The notes: generated from the letters alone by a model not told the origin. A stretch of 64,000 nucleotides of DNA from an uncultured Vibrio sp. (GCF_947488985.1 NZ_CANLBV010000005.1:1-64000), one strand, 5' to 3'. Counted from the stretch's first letter, positions 40,736-55,700 are shown. Made by a program: numbers and translations.

Positions 40736-42115
<1,380 letters not shown>

Positions 42116-42164
42116 GATTCGAGATTCGAGATTCGAGATTCGAGATTCGAGATTCGAGATTCGA
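42116..42164 (+). repeat. Heptanucleotide tandem repeat, 7 perfect copies
   Basis: GATTCGA is repeated seven times without error (49 bp), beginning at the base after the purB TAA. It lies between the stop codon and the terminator, so copy number would not alter any protein. Confidence 0.97.
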
Positions 42165-42177
42165 ATAAAATAATATG

Positions 42178-42206
42178 AGAAGGCTTCCCATGTGGAAGCC
42201 TTTTTG
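42178..42206 (+). terminator. Terminator of purB
   Basis: AAGGCTTCC pairs with GGAAGCCTT around a CATGT-type loop, followed by TTTTG. Confidence 0.85.
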
Positions 42207-42354
42207 TTGCGTAAAACAAATGTCTCGAACAGTAGTACCATAAGTAAAGCAACAGCCGTCAATCAAACCTGACTTTTCCAACTAGCCTACCCCGTTCAAG
42301 TATTGTAAGTCGTGGTTAAACAAGCCCCCGTTCCTTTTCTTAAGCAGGAAGTAC

Positions 42355-42384
42355 AAAAAAGGCCTCCCGAAGGAAGCCTTTAGA
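42355..42384 (-). terminator. Terminator of htpX
   Basis: AAAGGCCTCC pairs with GGAAGCCTTT (one mismatch) around CGAA. T-runs occur on the minus strand. Confidence 0.8.
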
Positions 42385-42424
42385 ATACATATTGCCACTT
42401 AACAACAGCAGCTTGTATTTGAGA

Positions 42425-43288
42425 TTACATATTACGTAAAGACGCAATACGCTTATCTAGTGGTGGGTGGCTCATTAGAAGCTCTGATAGAGAACGCTTA
42501 CCATTGATACCAAACGCCATCATAGAGCCTTCCAGTTGTGGCTCATGGCTCACCTTTAGACGCTCTAACGCTGCAATCATCTTCTCTTTACCTACCAAGT
42601 GCGCAGCACCTGCATCGGCATGAAACTCACGATGGCGGCTGTACCACATGGTAATGAAGCTAGCTAGGAAACCAAATACCAATTCCAGCACCATAGATAC
42701 ACCGAAGTACACCATCATGTTGCTGCCGCCCTCTTCTTCGTTATCATTCGACGCAACAATGTTAGCAATGAAACGAGATAGGAAGATAACGAACGTGTTT
42801 ACAACACCCTGCATTAACGTCATTGTCACCATATCACCGTTCGCGATGTGGCTAACTTCGTGAGCTAATACCGCTTCAGCTTCGTCACGTGTCATGTTGT
42901 GCAGCAGGCCTGTAGATACTGCAACCAAAGAATCATCACGCTTAGCACCTGTTGCAAAGGCGTTGATGTCTGGCGAATCATAAATCGCTACCGTCGGCAT
43001 ACCGATACCAACTTGTTGAGCTTGACGGCTTACCGTCTCCATCAACCAGTGTTCAGTTTCGTTGCGTGGGCTTTCAATGACCATACCGCCGACAGAACCC
43101 AATGCCATTTTCTTTGACATCATTAATGAAATGAATGAACCGCCGAAGCCAAATACCGCAGCCATCACCAATAACCCAGAGAGGCTACCGGGTTGCATAC
43201 CTGTGACTGCGTATACAATATTAAGAACAACACTCAGTACCAATACAACCGCAAGGTTGGTTGCAAGGAACAACATTACTCGCTTCAT
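42425..43288 (-). CDS. htpX: Membrane zinc protease HtpX
   Basis: HtpX is an M48 metalloprotease of the inner membrane that removes damaged membrane proteins, acting with FtsH. The 287 residues have two N-terminal helices ([20 protein letters not shown] and the [13 protein letters not shown] segment). The zinc motif HEVSH lies near residue 140, with a third ligand in [10 protein letters not shown], and two more helices lie between them. In E. coli it is under Cpx and heat-shock control; no such site was identified here. Confidence 0.97.
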   Translation of the reverse strand: MKRVMLFLATNLAVVLVLSVVLNIVYAVTGMQPGSLSGLLVMAAVFGFGGSFISLMMSKKMALGSVGGMVIESPRNETEHWLMETVSRQAQQVGIGMPTVAIYDSPDINAFATGAKRDDSLVAVSTGLLHNMTRDEAEAVLAHEVSHIANGDMVTMTLMQGVVNTFVIFLSRFIANIVASNDNEEEGGSNMMVYFGVSMVLELVFGFLASFITMWYSRHREFHADAGAAHLVGKEKMIAALERLKVSHEPQLEGSMMAFGINGKRSLSELLMSHPPLDKRIASLRNM

Positions 43289-43568
43289 TACTTATCTCCG
43301 CATGAAAGCTATTTTTATTAAACTTATTATTATAGACAAGGCAGACCGCACTTTATTCCAACCTTGAACAATTCTACTTACTTATACATATAGTCATAGA
43401 TTAATAAAACAAGGTTAAGCATTAAATTGCAACATTTGATTACTGGCTAAATTCAATTTGTCATCGCCTATTAGACCTAAGTCGTATGGTTTACCACTAA
43501 CGATCCGTTTAGAGTAGCAAATAGTCGAGGAATACATTAGCGAATTCATGAAACAAAAGGAAAGGATC
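43289..43568. other. Intergenic region between htpX and the small divergent gene
   Basis: Promoters for both directions must be here. I see no inverted repeat or known operator that I can name. Confidence 0.3.
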
Positions 43569-43736
43569 ATGGTTGAAGGTACTAACACTCAAATGGCTAT
43601 CGATTTACTGTGCTGTCACCTAGGGATTACTGAAGAAGAAGCGAAAAAGCAGGTTGGGCCCCTAACACCACAAACGGCAAAGGCAGAAATCACAGAAACA
43701 CAGCAAGCGCTCATGGGACTTACCAAAGAAAACTAA
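43569..43736 (+). CDS. Small hypothetical protein (55 residues)
   Basis: A strong ribosome site (AAAGGA, 7-8 nt before the ATG at 43569) supports this start; an upstream in-frame ATG at 43548 has a weaker site. The product is acidic and helical, with a CCH pair (LLCCHLGITEEEAKKQVG) and no membrane segment. I do not recognise a family. Confidence 0.6.
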   Translation: MVEGTNTQMAIDLLCCHLGITEEEAKKQVGPLTPQTAKAEITETQQALMGLTKEN

Positions 43737-43834
43737 TCCACGGCTTACTTATATCAAAGCGATAACTCAAAGACTTGTTGTTTATAACGTTATTCTTGTT
43801 TATGAACTTGCGGTCAATAAAGGCTTAACATAGC

Positions 43835-43862
43835 AAAAGGACTGCCAACTGGCAGTCCTTTT
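43835..43862. terminator. Terminator between the small ORF and bioD (bidirectional)
   Basis: AAAAGGACTGCC (43835-43846) pairs perfectly with GGCAGTCCTTTT (43851-43862) around AACT. Confidence 0.88.
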
Positions 43863-43904
43863 CGTATTCAGTATACGATACTGATGTATAAAGAGAACAG
43901 ATTC

Positions 43905-44588
43905 TTAAAGAGAAAGCAGCGGCTTAACATCAATATACTTACCAATATTCTTCGACTTCGCTCTCGGTACGTATGGGATTTCCCCCAACTTTGGCGCACC
44001 TAGCTTATCTTCAAGCATCGCAATAATATCTGCGTAGTGCTCAGTACCTGGATTGATGCGGTTTGCAACCCAACCGACTAGGTTTAGGCCATCAGCACGA
44101 ATCGCTTCTGCCGTTAATAAAGCATGGCTCAAACAACCAAGTTTAATACCCACTGTAAGTACTACTGGCAACTGCTCTTTTTTAACCCAGCTAGACAGAT
44201 GTTCATCATCTGAAACCGGTACACGCCAACCACCAGCACCTTCAACTAACACGATGTCAGAGTTTTGCTTATGCTCTTCCAGCTTTGCAGATAATACGGC
44301 TTCATCAATCACCACACCGTCATGCTTCGCAGCGATGTGAGGCGATGACGGTAGCAATAATGCATACGGGTTTACGTCTTCGTAAGCAATATCTTGCGTC
44401 GCCGCTTCTTGAAGATGCAGCGCATCACTATTACGTAAACCTTCAGGGTATTTCTCACACCCTGCAGCAACTGGCTTATAACCAATTGTCGATAAATCTT
44501 GTGCGGCCAAAGCTTGAAGAATCGCTTTTGAAACCACGGTTTTTCCAACTTCGGTGTCCGTACCTGCAATAAATAATGCATCAATCAT
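43905..44588 (-). CDS. bioD: Dethiobiotin synthetase
   Basis: BioD makes dethiobiotin from DAPA, CO2 and ATP. The P-loop [10 protein letters not shown] lies at the N-terminus and the carbamate region is [12 protein letters not shown]. The ATG at 44588 gives 227 residues and overlaps the bioC stop as ATGA; a longer frame would lie inside bioC. It is the last gene of bioBFCD. Confidence 0.96.
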   Translation of the reverse strand: MIDALFIAGTDTEVGKTVVSKAILQALAAQDLSTIGYKPVAAGCEKYPEGLRNSDALHLQEAATQDIAYEDVNPYALLLPSSPHIAAKHDGVVIDEAVLSAKLEEHKQNSDIVLVEGAGGWRVPVSDDEHLSSWVKKEQLPVVLTVGIKLGCLSHALLTAEAIRADGLNLVGWVANRINPGTEHYADIIAMLEDKLGAPKLGEIPYVPRAKSKNIGKYIDVKPLLSL

Positions 44589-45388
44589 AATTGAATAACC
44601 CCTAAACAAACTTGATATGTTGCTGGTAAGAAACCTTGATGGTTTTTAAACTCTCGATATTCCCGCTCAACAAGCTGTAACATTCGACGGCTTGTTAAAC
44701 CTTGTGAGCGACCACTCACGTGATTAGCACCGATCCCTTTAAGATCGCGCATCAGTTCAAACGCAGTGTCGTACCAAACGGTGATGGTGGGCAAGTCTAG
44801 ATGATGACTGCTACAGCTAGATTGCGCTAACGCAATTTTTACCTGATTGATTGTAATAAAATGGTTAACGTGTTGATGTGTGTCAATTTTTGACCATGCA
44901 CTTTTCAACTCAAACAGTGATCCATCAAGCAAAGTTGAAAAAATTATTCGTCCTCCATCACAAGTTACACGCTTCATTTCACTCAAAGGTAATGATAAAT
45001 CGTCACACCATTGCAACGCTAGACTTGAAAAAACGATATCAAAGCTCGCATCGGCAAAAGGCAACTGCTCGGCGTCGGCTTCCTGATACAAAGTCACCGA
45101 CGATCCACACCGCTGCTCAGCTTTTGCCAGCATTCCTACCGATAAATCAGCGCATACCACATCAGCACCACGCTGTAGCAACTGCTCAGAAAAATATCCA
45201 GTACCACAACCTAAATCAAGCACCTTAAAACCGGTAAGATCACTGGGTAATTTACCCAATAACCGATGGCCTACATCACGCTGAAACTCAGCGTGCTGAT
45301 CATAAGTGGTTGCCGCTTTACCAAAGGCTTCAGCAATTGCACCCTTATCTTGGCCTGGGTAATTTTGCACTACTGCTTGTTGTGACAT
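44585..45388 (-). CDS. bioC: Malonyl-ACP O-methyltransferase BioC
   Basis: BioC methylates malonyl-ACP so that fatty-acid enzymes can build the pimelate chain of biotin. The S-adenosylmethionine motif I is [15 protein letters not shown], followed by the motif II acidic residue in DVVCADLS and motif III in [15 protein letters not shown]. It has 267 residues. It abuts bioF without a gap and overlaps bioD by 4 bp. The gene for the partner esterase BioH is not in the window. Confidence 0.95.
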   Translation of the reverse strand: MSQQAVVQNYPGQDKGAIAEAFGKAATTYDQHAEFQRDVGHRLLGKLPSDLTGFKVLDLGCGTGYFSEQLLQRGADVVCADLSVGMLAKAEQRCGSSVTLYQEADAEQLPFADASFDIVFSSLALQWCDDLSLPLSEMKRVTCDGGRIIFSTLLDGSLFELKSAWSKIDTHQHVNHFITINQVKIALAQSSCSSHHLDLPTITVWYDTAFELMRDLKGIGANHVSGRSQGLTSRRMLQLVEREYREFKNHQGFLPATYQVCLGVIQL

Positions 45389-46588
45389 TTACTGAGCCTC
45401 TCTATTTGATGCTAAATTTGCATTAACGACTGGTTCGATATTTCGCTCGATTGCTTGGCGCAACGATTGGGTTAACTGAAGAATTTGCTCCTGACTGTGG
45501 CTGGCCGTTAAGGTAATTCGTAAACGAGCTGTTCCTGTAGGAATGGTTGGTGGTCTTATTGCAGTGACCCAAACTTGGTTACGCTTTAATTCTTCCGCTA
45601 TCGATAATGCAGCTTGAGCATCGCCAATCACAAACGGCTTAATCGGAGTCTGAGTATCAATGAAACCTTTCACGCGGCTCATCTGCTCAGCATAGAGCGC
45701 GCCTAATTCCATAAGCTTCTCTCGACGCCACTCTTGCGTCTGAATCATCTGACAAGCGTGAGATAGAGCTACCGCTTGCGCAGGCGGCAGCGCCGTCGAA
45801 TAGACATGATGGCGTGCAAACTGAGTTAAATAGTCACCTACATCAGCTGAACATAGAATCGCCGCTCCAGACAGACCAAATGCCTTACCAAAGGTCACCA
45901 CCAAAATATCAGGGGAGATTTGTGCAGCACTGCAGCTCCCTGCCCCTTTATCACCTAATACGCCGATACCGTGGGCATCATCAACCGCCAACCAACTGTC
46001 GTATTGATGAGTTAGGTTAGATATCTGGCTGAGAGGCGCTTGGTCGCCATCCATGCTAAACACACCTTCTGTCACGACTAACGATGGTGGAGATCGGCTT
46101 AATAGCGACTCTAGATTCTGCGTGTCATTGTGCTTAAAGCGTTTCATGGTTGCAGGAGAAAGCATCCCGGCTTCAATCAAAGAGGCGTGGTTGAGCTTAT
46201 CTTGCAATAGATAATCGTCTTTCTCGATCAGAGAAAACAACAAGGCTTGGTTAGCACTGAATCCCGAGCTAAAGAGGATGGCACGTTCGAAGCCAAGCCA
46301 CTCACACAACTGAGCCTCTAAATTTCGATGCGCGGAACTAAAACCGGTGACCAGCGGTGATGCAGCACTGCCCGCACCATACTGAGCAAGCCCTGCCTGC
46401 CACACTTTCACCAACTCAGGATCGTTCGCTAATCCTAGGTAATCATTGCTCGAAAAATTAATGAAGTTAGCGCCTTCGTGAGCAAGAAAAGGCCCATTAC
46501 TCTTATTAAGTACTTGAAGTTGACGAGTTAACCCCTGCTTACGACGCTCAGCAAGGGCATCTTTGATGCGAGATTTAAACAGTGGCAT
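45389..46588 (-). CDS. bioF: 8-amino-7-oxononanoate synthase
   Basis: BioF condenses pimeloyl-ACP with alanine in a PLP-dependent reaction. The PLP lysine is in [25 protein letters not shown] and [13 protein letters not shown] are also present. The ATG at 46588 (399 residues) matches family starts ([15 protein letters not shown]) and lies 14 bp inside the bioB end. The C-terminal extension after about 385 is short and variable. Confidence 0.96.
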   Translation of the reverse strand: MPLFKSRIKDALAERRKQGLTRQLQVLNKSNGPFLAHEGANFINFSSNDYLGLANDPELVKVWQAGLAQYGAGSAASPLVTGFSSAHRNLEAQLCEWLGFERAILFSSGFSANQALLFSLIEKDDYLLQDKLNHASLIEAGMLSPATMKRFKHNDTQNLESLLSRSPPSLVVTEGVFSMDGDQAPLSQISNLTHQYDSWLAVDDAHGIGVLGDKGAGSCSAAQISPDILVVTFGKAFGLSGAAILCSADVGDYLTQFARHHVYSTALPPAQAVALSHACQMIQTQEWRREKLMELGALYAEQMSRVKGFIDTQTPIKPFVIGDAQAALSIAEELKRNQVWVTAIRPPTIPTGTARLRITLTASHSQEQILQLTQSLRQAIERNIEPVVNANLASNREAQ

Positions 46589-47627
46589 CGTAGAACATAT
46601 CATCTTTGGTTGGACGAGCTGCAACGCGCTCCACCACTTGATCTAACAGTTCGTTTTCTTGAATTTCGTCGGGCTTTTGAGCCACTTGTTGGCTGTTGAT
46701 ACCCAACTTCTTAAACAGCTGCATATCCGTGTCTTCATCTGGATTTGGCGTCGTCAATAGCTTGCAGCCATAGAAGATCGAGTTCGCGCCCGCCATGAAA
46801 CACATCGCCTGCATCTGTTCGTTCATATTCTCGCGACCTGCGGATAGACGAACCGCTGACATTGGCATCATGATCCGCGCAATCGCAATCAGCTTAATGA
46901 AGTCGAAAGATTCAACATCATCGACGTTTTCCATTGGTGTGCCTTTCACTTTTACCAACATGTTGATTGGCACACTCTCAGGATGAACCGGAAGGTTAGC
47001 CAATTCCACTAGTAGACCTGCACGGTCGTTGGTGCTTTCACCCATACCGATAATGCCACCAGAGCAGATCTTCATACCGGCGTCGCGTACGTGAGATAAC
47101 GTATCTAAACGATCTTGGTAAGTACGAGTGGTGATGATGCTGCCATAGAACTCAGGAGACGTATCTAAGTTGTGGTTGTAGTAATCCAAACCTGCATCCG
47201 CTAACTCGCCGGCTTGATCGGGCGTTAACATACCCAACGTCATACAAGTTTCTAAACCCATCTCTTTCACACCCTTGATCATATCTGTCAGGTACGGCAT
47301 ATCGCGTTGTTTCGGGTTTTTCCATGCCGCGCCCATGCAGAAGCGAGTCGACCCCGCATTCTTGGCTTTTTGCGCCGCGTCCAACACACGCTCAACTTCC
47401 ATCAAGCGCTCTTTGTCGACATCGGTTCGGTAATGGGCACTTTGAGGGCAGTACTTACAATCTTCGGGGCAAGCTCCCGTCTTGATCGACAAGAGCGTAC
47501 TCACCTGCACGTGGTTATGCTCTTGATAGTGTCTGTGAACGACTTGAGCTTCAAACATCAAATCCATAAATGGCTTGTTAAGCAACGCAGTAACTTCAGC
47601 TACTGTCCAATCATGACGAACTTCCAC
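46575..47627 (-). CDS. bioB: Biotin synthase
   Basis: BioB is the radical-SAM enzyme that inserts sulfur into dethiobiotin. The cluster motif CxxxCxxC is CPEDCKYC. The auxiliary 2Fe-2S region includes the later cysteines ([23 protein letters not shown]). The start is GTG at 47627 with AGGAAGG 8 nt upstream, giving 350 residues beginning [12 protein letters not shown]; the frame further upstream has no coding character. It is first in bioBFCD, divergent from bioA. Confidence 0.97.
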   Translation of the reverse strand: MEVRHDWTVAEVTALLNKPFMDLMFEAQVVHRHYQEHNHVQVSTLLSIKTGACPEDCKYCPQSAHYRTDVDKERLMEVERVLDAAQKAKNAGSTRFCMGAAWKNPKQRDMPYLTDMIKGVKEMGLETCMTLGMLTPDQAGELADAGLDYYNHNLDTSPEFYGSIITTRTYQDRLDTLSHVRDAGMKICSGGIIGMGESTNDRAGLLVELANLPVHPESVPINMLVKVKGTPMENVDDVESFDFIKLIAIARIMMPMSAVRLSAGRENMNEQMQAMCFMAGANSIFYGCKLLTTPNPDEDTDMQLFKKLGINSQQVAQKPDEIQENELLDQVVERVAARPTKDDMFYDATV

Positions 47628-47712
47628 GTGTCGATCCTTCCTATTATTAACGTTACATCTCTGTTGCAAGAATTTGTATTTATGCTTGGCTAGTCTACCG
47701 ACAAGCGATAGA

Positions 47713-47746
47713 CTGTCAACACATTGATAACAAGCAAAGTTTACAA
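47713..47746. promoter_or_regulatory. BirA operator between bioA and bioB
   Basis: TGTCAAC, then 18 bp, then GTTTACA matches the E. coli bio operator (TGTAAAC-N18-GTTTACA) with one mismatch and exact spacing. It lies in the divergent bioA/bioB promoter region, so biotin-bound BirA should repress both. Confidence 0.85.
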
Positions 47747-47785
47747 GTGACCAATACTTGACCGCCAAATAAAATGGAACGCACT

Positions 47786-49063
47786 ATGGATCTTGCCTTT
47801 GACCGCCAGCACATCTGGCATCCCTACACATCAACATTATCACCTCTGACCTGTTATCCCATTACCCAAGCAGAGGGGGTTTATCTAGAACTCGAAGGCG
47901 GAAAACGAATAATTGATGGCATGTCATCTTGGTGGTCGACCATACATGGCTACAATCATCCACAATTAAATGCCGCGGCCCACAGCCAAATCGACAAGGT
48001 TTCTCACGTTATGTTTGGTGGCATCACCCACCAACCTGCTATTGATTTGTGCAAGAAGCTCCTTAATCTAGCGCCGAGTAATTTAGAGCATGTATTTTTG
48101 GCCGATTCTGGTTCGGTCGCGGTAGAAGTGAGCCTAAAGATGGCGCTGCAGTATTGGCATGCTAAAGGCAAACCTCGTTCAAAGTTCCTAACATTAAGAG
48201 ATGGCTATCACGGTGATACCTTCGCGGCGATGTCAGTGACCGATCCTGAAAACTCAATGCATAGTCTCTACAAGGGTTTTCTACCTGAACACATTTTTGC
48301 TGATTCACCGAAAGCAGGCTTTTGGGATGAGTGGGATTCAAGCGACATCGATAGCTTTCGAGAAAAACTCGCAGCGCATCATCAAGAGATCGCTGCCGTG
48401 ATCTTAGAGCCTATAGTTCAAGGCGCAGGTGGAATGCGCATCTACCACCCTGAATACCTAACGCAGGTACGCTTGCTGTGCAATGAATTCAACGTCTTGC
48501 TGATCTTGGATGAAATTGCGACTGGGTTTGGCCGTACTGGCAAGCTATTCGCTTGTGAACATGCCCATGTTCAACCAGACATCTTATGCGTAGGAAAAGC
48601 GTTAACTGGCGGCTATATGACACTCTCAGCGACACTGGCTAGTAAAGAAGTTGCCGACACCGTATGTGGAGGCGAAGCGGGTTGTTTTATGCACGGACCA
48701 ACCTTTATGGGGAACCCTTTAGCTTGCGCGGTCAGTGCAGCCAGCTTATCGATCCTAGAACAGGGGGATTGGCAACGTCAGACTCAACAAATTGAACGAC
48801 TCTTTTCTGAGTTATTACCCGCTCTGACAAAGTATGAGCTTGTTAAGGACGTTCGCTGGCTAGGCGCTATTGGGGTGGTAGAAACCCACTACCCCGTCGA
48901 TATAGAAACCATCCAAGCTCACTTTGTTGAGCAAGGGGTCTGGATTCGTCCGTTTGGCAAACTCATCTATATGATGCCTCCCTTCATCAGTGAGCCAGAA
49001 CATATCATCCAGCTTGTTGAAGCAGTTGATAGCGCATTACGAGATAAGCGCTGCTTTCAATAA
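47786..49063 (+). CDS. bioA: Adenosylmethionine-8-amino-7-oxononanoate aminotransferase
   Basis: BioA transfers an amino group from S-adenosylmethionine to KAPA to form DAPA. It is a class III PLP aminotransferase of 425 residues. The PLP lysine is in CVGKALTGGYMTLSATL, and the ILDEIATGFGRTG and MFGGITHQPA blocks are present. The ATG at 47786 fits known starts (DLAFDRQHIWHPYTS) and has GGA 7 nt upstream; an ATG at 47774 is the alternative. Confidence 0.96.
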   Translation: MDLAFDRQHIWHPYTSTLSPLTCYPITQAEGVYLELEGGKRIIDGMSSWWSTIHGYNHPQLNAAAHSQIDKVSHVMFGGITHQPAIDLCKKLLNLAPSNLEHVFLADSGSVAVEVSLKMALQYWHAKGKPRSKFLTLRDGYHGDTFAAMSVTDPENSMHSLYKGFLPEHIFADSPKAGFWDEWDSSDIDSFREKLAAHHQEIAAVILEPIVQGAGGMRIYHPEYLTQVRLLCNEFNVLLILDEIATGFGRTGKLFACEHAHVQPDILCVGKALTGGYMTLSATLASKEVADTVCGGEAGCFMHGPTFMGNPLACAVSAASLSILEQGDWQRQTQQIERLFSELLPALTKYELVKDVRWLGAIGVVETHYPVDIETIQAHFVEQGVWIRPFGKLIYMMPPFISEPEHIIQLVEAVDSALRDKRCFQ

Positions 49064-49132
49064 TTTTAGCCTTAGTTTTAACAACTTTAATTGCAGCCGG
49101 TCTCACATCACTATTTTGTTTGGCTGAAAATA

Positions 49133-49160
49133 AAAAACCCAGCCTATTGGCTGGGTTCTA
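49133..49160. terminator. Terminator between bioA and serS (bidirectional)
   Basis: AACCCAGCC (49136-49144) pairs with GGCTGGGTT (49149-49157) around TATT, with a long A-run on the left. Confidence 0.85.
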
Positions 49161-49192
49161 TTATCAATCTGACTGTTGTGTCACCAGACGAA

Positions 49193-50515
<1,323 letters not shown>

Positions 50516-50643
50516 TTAGTTATTTGAATATTCAGCAGATTGACTACTGAATCGGTACTAAACCTCTAAAATTGGTGCTATTTCAACCAATTTAAAGCGA
50601 TTTAATTTGAATTTTATGACTAGGTAAAGATATCCAAAAAAGA

Positions 50644-51993
50644 CTAATTTTCATAGCGTTTTTGTGGGCTTTTTGCGTCCAAATCCGCCAGATAATCTAG
50701 CTTCTCGCCAATTTTGGTCTCTAAGCCTCGTTTTGCTGGAAAATAGTATTGTTTCTCCCCCATTTCTGGTGGTAGATACTTTTCGCCAGCCGCATAGCCA
50801 CCCGGTTCATCATGAGCATAGCGGTATTCTTGGCCGTAGCCCATGTCCTTCATCAAAGTTGTGGGGGCATTACGCAAATGATGAGGCACTTCATACTCTG
50901 GGAGATTGTGCGCATCCGTTAACGCTTGCTTCCAAGCTGTATACACCGCATTACTCTTTGGCGCGCACGCTAAATAAACCACAGCTTGCGCGATCGCACG
51001 CTCACCTTCAGCAGGACCAATACGCGTAAAACAGTCCCAAGCCGACATAGCCACCTGCATTGCTCTTGGATCTGCGTTGCCGATATCTTCAGAAGCAATC
51101 GCCAATAAGCGCCTTGCGATATACAAAGGGTCACAGCCCGCAGCAATCATTCTTGCTGACCAATACAGAGCCGCATCCGGATTTGAACCACGAATCGATT
51201 TATGAACAGCCGAGATCAGATCGTACCAAATATCGCCTTTGTTATCGAAACGAGCGACTTTCTCACCCGCCACCTCAGCCAGCAACTGCAAAGTGATCGC
51301 TTTCTCACCATTATCGTTGTCTTCTGCCATGTCATATAGCAACTCAAGGTAGTTGAGTGACATGCGAGCGTCACCGTTGACCAGTTCCGCGAGGCGATCT
51401 AACACATTGTCAGCAAAATCCGCCGACACGTCACCCAGTCCGCGCTGCTTGTCTTCAATCGCTTGACGGATCACCAGAGCAATATCATCGGTATTGAGCG
51501 AGGTCAGTTTGTACACTCGCGCACGTGACAACAAAGCGTTGTTCAGTTCAAACGAAGGGTTTTCTGTGGTCGCACCAATAAAGGTCACGGTGCCATCTTC
51601 AATATGTGGCAGAAAGGCATCTTGCTGGCTTTTATTAAAGCGATGGACTTCGTCGACAAACAGAATGGTTCTACGTCCCGCTTGTTTGTTTTCGCGGGCT
51701 TTTTCAATCGCGATACGAATGTCTTTCACACCAGAGGTGACAGCTGATACTCGTTCAACTTCTGCATTGGCATAATTCGCGGCCACTTCTGCCAGTGTCG
51801 TTTTCCCCGTGCCAGGAGGGCCCCATAAAATCATGGAGTGGATATGACCCGCCTCCAACGCTCTACGAAGGGGTTTACCTGGGCCTAATATATGTTGCTG
51901 CCCTATGTACTGTTCCACAGTTTCAGGCCTCATACGAGCAGCAAGGGGACGAAAGTCTTCGTCCCCTGCAAAATCTAAGCTGTAATTACTCAA
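50644..51993 (-). CDS. rarA: Replication-associated recombination protein RarA
   Basis: RarA (MgsA) is a AAA+ protein acting at stalled replication forks. Walker A is [13 protein letters not shown] (about residues 57-65), Walker B is [16 protein letters not shown], sensor 1 is [13 protein letters not shown], and the C-terminal tetramerisation domain ends with EKYLPPEMG. The 449 residues are full length. It lies between lolA and serS. Confidence 0.95.
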   Translation of the reverse strand: MSNYSLDFAGDEDFRPLAARMRPETVEQYIGQQHILGPGKPLRRALEAGHIHSMILWGPPGTGKTTLAEVAANYANAEVERVSAVTSGVKDIRIAIEKARENKQAGRRTILFVDEVHRFNKSQQDAFLPHIEDGTVTFIGATTENPSFELNNALLSRARVYKLTSLNTDDIALVIRQAIEDKQRGLGDVSADFADNVLDRLAELVNGDARMSLNYLELLYDMAEDNDNGEKAITLQLLAEVAGEKVARFDNKGDIWYDLISAVHKSIRGSNPDAALYWSARMIAAGCDPLYIARRLLAIASEDIGNADPRAMQVAMSAWDCFTRIGPAEGERAIAQAVVYLACAPKSNAVYTAWKQALTDAHNLPEYEVPHHLRNAPTTLMKDMGYGQEYRYAHDEPGGYAAGEKYLPPEMGEKQYYFPAKRGLETKIGEKLDYLADLDAKSPQKRYEN

Positions 51994-52077
51994 TTGCGAT
52001 CTCTTGATTGGTTGATGGCAGCAATGACTTTCTACGCATTCGCCAACGACGTGCGTATTTCGAACTGCTTATTTCGA

Positions 52078-52677
52078 TCAGTTTCTTTGGTCGTCGACCT
52101 CGACACCTTCAGGTGCCACAAAAGTAAAGCGGTCTGCCGCTGGCTTGCCTAAATCAACATTGCTAAAGGTAAACTCACCTTTTTGACCATCTTGTTCAAT
52201 CACATCAAAGCCCTGAACGATGCCTTGCTCGGTGATGTTGATCTGGAAATCACCCTGATTAGAATCGACAGCGGTTGGCGTCAGCGTAAATTGGTTGCCC
52301 GCTTGCACGACATTGTAGTTATCCCAATCGCTCTCTTGGTTGCGAGTAAGCAGGACAAAAGGTGTTTGTGATGTCGCTTGTTCTTGCCAATAAATGCTCA
52401 CTTGTTCAATGAACGGGCTGTAGTACCACAAGCTTTGTCCATCAGAAACCAACACGTTTTCATCAGGGAACGTGGTTTCCCAGCGGAACAAACTCGGGCG
52501 TGCTATCTCTACCGTGCCCCCACCTTCCATAACAACATCGCCATCTGGACTAGTCACAACTTGCTTAAAGTCGGCGCTAAAACCTGCGTTCAATGCCAAG
52601 CGGTTACTTAGCTCTTCTTTGGGAGAAGCAAACACTGAAAAGCTCATAAATAAAAGTGCGAATACTTTCTTCATCAA
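52078..52677 (-). CDS. lolA: Outer-membrane lipoprotein carrier protein LolA
   Basis: LolA carries lipoproteins across the periplasm from LolCDE to LolB. The 199 residues begin with a Sec signal ([18 protein letters not shown], cleavage about residue 17). Family blocks are [18 protein letters not shown] and [11 protein letters not shown]. It follows ftsK with a terminator-like hairpin between (52694-52726). Confidence 0.96.
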   Translation of the reverse strand: MMKKVFALLFMSFSVFASPKEELSNRLALNAGFSADFKQVVTSPDGDVVMEGGGTVEIARPSLFRWETTFPDENVLVSDGQSLWYYSPFIEQVSIYWQEQATSQTPFVLLTRNQESDWDNYNVVQAGNQFTLTPTAVDSNQGDFQINITEQGIVQGFDVIEQDGQKGEFTFSNVDLGKPAADRFTFVAPEGVEVDDQRN

Positions 52678-52693
52678 TCATCCTGTTAAAACA

Positions 52694-52726
52694 TAAGTCG
52701 GTCTTATTTTCGATTTGACCGACTTA
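52694..52726 (-). terminator. Hairpin between ftsK and lolA
   Basis: TAAGTCGGTC (52694-52703) pairs exactly with GACCGACTTA (52717-52726) around a 13-nt loop. The T-run on the minus strand is short (TGTTTT), so it may be a leaky terminator. Confidence 0.6.
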
Positions 52727-52749
52727 ATGGGTGTGAGTTCCTAGTGAAA

Positions 52750-55700
52750 CTACTCTTTTGGTGGCGCTGGAGCCAAGACTTCTCGGTTACCGTTGTGCCC
52801 CGGAGCACTGACAATACCTTGTGCTTCTAGCTGCTCGACAATTCGTGCAGCACGGTTATAACCGATCTTAAATCGACGTTGTACACCTGAAACTGAACCA
52901 CGACGCGAATGAACAACGTGCTCTACCACTTGATCAAATAGAGCATCAACCTCTTCATCGCCTTCCATCTTCTCGCCCGGGAGCAAGGTTTCTGGCGTTT
53001 GCTCACCGTTGGTTATCTCATCAATATAGTTTGGCTTACCACGCGCTTTCCAGTTATTAACCACCGCGTGTACGTCATCATCGGATGCAAACGCACCGTG
53101 GACACGGGTTGTATGACTAGAACCCGGTGGCAAGTAAAGCATATCACCCATACCAAGCAAGGATTCGGCACCACCTTGGTCAAGTATGGTTCGAGAATCC
53201 GTTTTAGTGGATACCGTAAACGCCACACGGGTTGGAATGTTGGCTTTGATCAGACCGGTAATCACATCCACTGATGGGCGCTGTGTCGCTAGGATCAAGT
53301 GAACACCAGCCGCACGCGCTTTTTGTGCTAAACGAGCGATTAATTCTTCAACCTTCTTACCCACTACCATGATTAGGTCGGCAAACTCATCGACAATCAC
53401 CACAATGTAAGGCAGTTTCTCAAGCAGTGGCGCTTCAGGATCCATGCTGTCGCCCGGCTTCCAAAGTGGGTCGTGAATTGGGTGCCCCGCATCTGCTGCC
53501 ATCTTAAGTTTGTCGTTGTAGCCCTTAATGTTACGCACACCGAGCGCTGACATCAGCTTGTAACGACGTTCCATTTCGCCGACACACCAACGCAGCGCAT
53601 TCGATGCATCTTTCATGTCGGTAACCACTTCAGACAATAGATGTGGAATACCTTCATAAACTGACAGTTCCAGCATTTTCGGGTCGATCATGATAAAACG
53701 AACATCTTCAGGCGATGCCTTGTAAAGCATACTTAAGATCATTACGTTGACACCCACCGACTTACCAGAACCTGTGGTACCTGCAACTAGAACGTGTGGC
53801 ATTTTAGATAGGTCGGCGATCACCGCTTCACCCGCGATGTCTTGGCCAAGCACCACTGTGGTTGGTGATTTCGCCTCTTGGAACTGAGAGCTCGCAACCA
53901 CATCCGAGAAGAATACGGTTTGGCGACTCATGTTTGGCAGCTCTAAGCCAACGTAAGGTTTACCCGGTATGACCTCTACGACACGCACAGCCAATGCAGA
54001 CAGTGAGCGTGCTAAATCCATAGAAAGACCAGAAATACGGCTTACTTTCACACCCGGAGCCAGATCGAGCTCGAAGCGAGTGATCACGGGGCCAGGGAAA
54101 ATATCAACCACCTCCGCTTTGATCTTATAATCCGCGAGCTTAGATTCAACAAGACGAGCTATCGCCTCCAATGCGTCACGGTCAATAAAGGTTTCACGCT
54201 TTTCAGGGTGGAATAGCAAATCAAGCGTGGGCAATGGCTCTGCAGGTTTTGGTAAATTAACATCTTGCTGAACCAAAAACGGGTTCTGCGCTGCGGCCAT
54301 ATTAGCCTGCGCTTCAGAGACAATGCTTTGGAATGCGGCGACATCTTGATCTTGATGTAAAGGTTCCTCTTCCGTTACCTCTTCCCAAGGAAGATCAACG
54401 ACAGGCTCTTCGCAGGTTTCAATAGGCGGCGTGAGAGGTTCTTGTTGGTAAGATGAAGGATTTAACTGTTCCGTAGTTTGCTCCTCCATCGATACCGATT
54501 CTAGCTCGGTCGGCGATGGTACACCTTGGTCTTCGACAGCATCCAAAGTGGTTGTCGGTACCGCTAGCTCGTCTTGAGTCGTTTGTTCTTGAACCACCAC
54601 TGGTGATGCGTATAACGGTTCCAACTGGACCTCTTCTGTATCGAACTCAGTAGTCGTCGGCATTGCAGTAACCATTTCTGGCTGTTCGTCTTCAACATCA
54701 ACAGGGGTTACCTGTGACTGTTCACTCTGCCTATACGATTCATTTTGAACATGTTGCTCGTTCTGCATATATTGCTGATACGCGATCTGAGACTCATGTG
54801 CGTCAGCCCGATCTTGTTGGGCAAGATCATCTTCATACATCGCGGCATTTTCTAATTGCTCAATGGTTGCATTCAACTGCTTTGAACGATCAAGACCCTC
54901 TGTCAAAGCATCTTCTGGTGCATGGTAGATAGGGGTTGATGAGATCGTATGCTCCGGAGCACCGCCATTCGACTGCTGAGATTGTTGATTCGCAGAGGTT
55001 TGTTGCTGAGTCGATATTTGTTGACGAGCAGAAATGTCTGGCTTGTCAGCAGCTTCTGCTGGCATATGAATATTGTATTGGCGCTTCGGCGATACGCTAT
55101 TTTGTTGCTCTAGTTCAGCAGTATCGGACGGCTCGTTGATCGCAGAGAAGCTCATCGCAGGATCAAGCAGTTCTTGCTCGTTCGGCTCTTTATTACGCTC
55201 TAAAGCGGAAACATCATCATTAGTCAGCTGATGGCGAGCCTCTTCTAGCAGATCTCGGTCTGCCGACACCTTCAACTCCGGCTCGAATAACTCTTGATCT
55301 TGCCCACGAGCCTTGTTTACGGCTGAAGTAAACAGTTTAATCGCGCCCTCACCCAACCACTCGACAATACTTAGCCATGAAATACCGGTAAATAGTGTAA
55401 ATCCCGCTCCCCACAAGAAAAGCAGCACCAACGTGCTGCCAAGCACATTCAGAGTTGGCAGTGCGAGGCTGGTTAATACGTCACCGACCACACCACCTGA
55501 AGAGAAGTACCAGATGTCGTCAAAGTTGATATCCGCTAGACCGCAACTCGTAAGAATTAGGATAGTCAGGCCAAGTAATCGAGTGCCCCACAGCATGAAG
55601 TCGATCTGCTCATCTTCATTACGTTTGCGGAATAATACCCATGCAGCGACCGTCACTAAGATAGGTAATGGGTAAGCCAAAGAGCCAAACACAAAGAAAA

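Noticed and set aside
42116-42164. Possible CRISPR-like array
   Set aside because: Units are 7 bp, directly adjoining and without spacers, so this is a simple tandem repeat.
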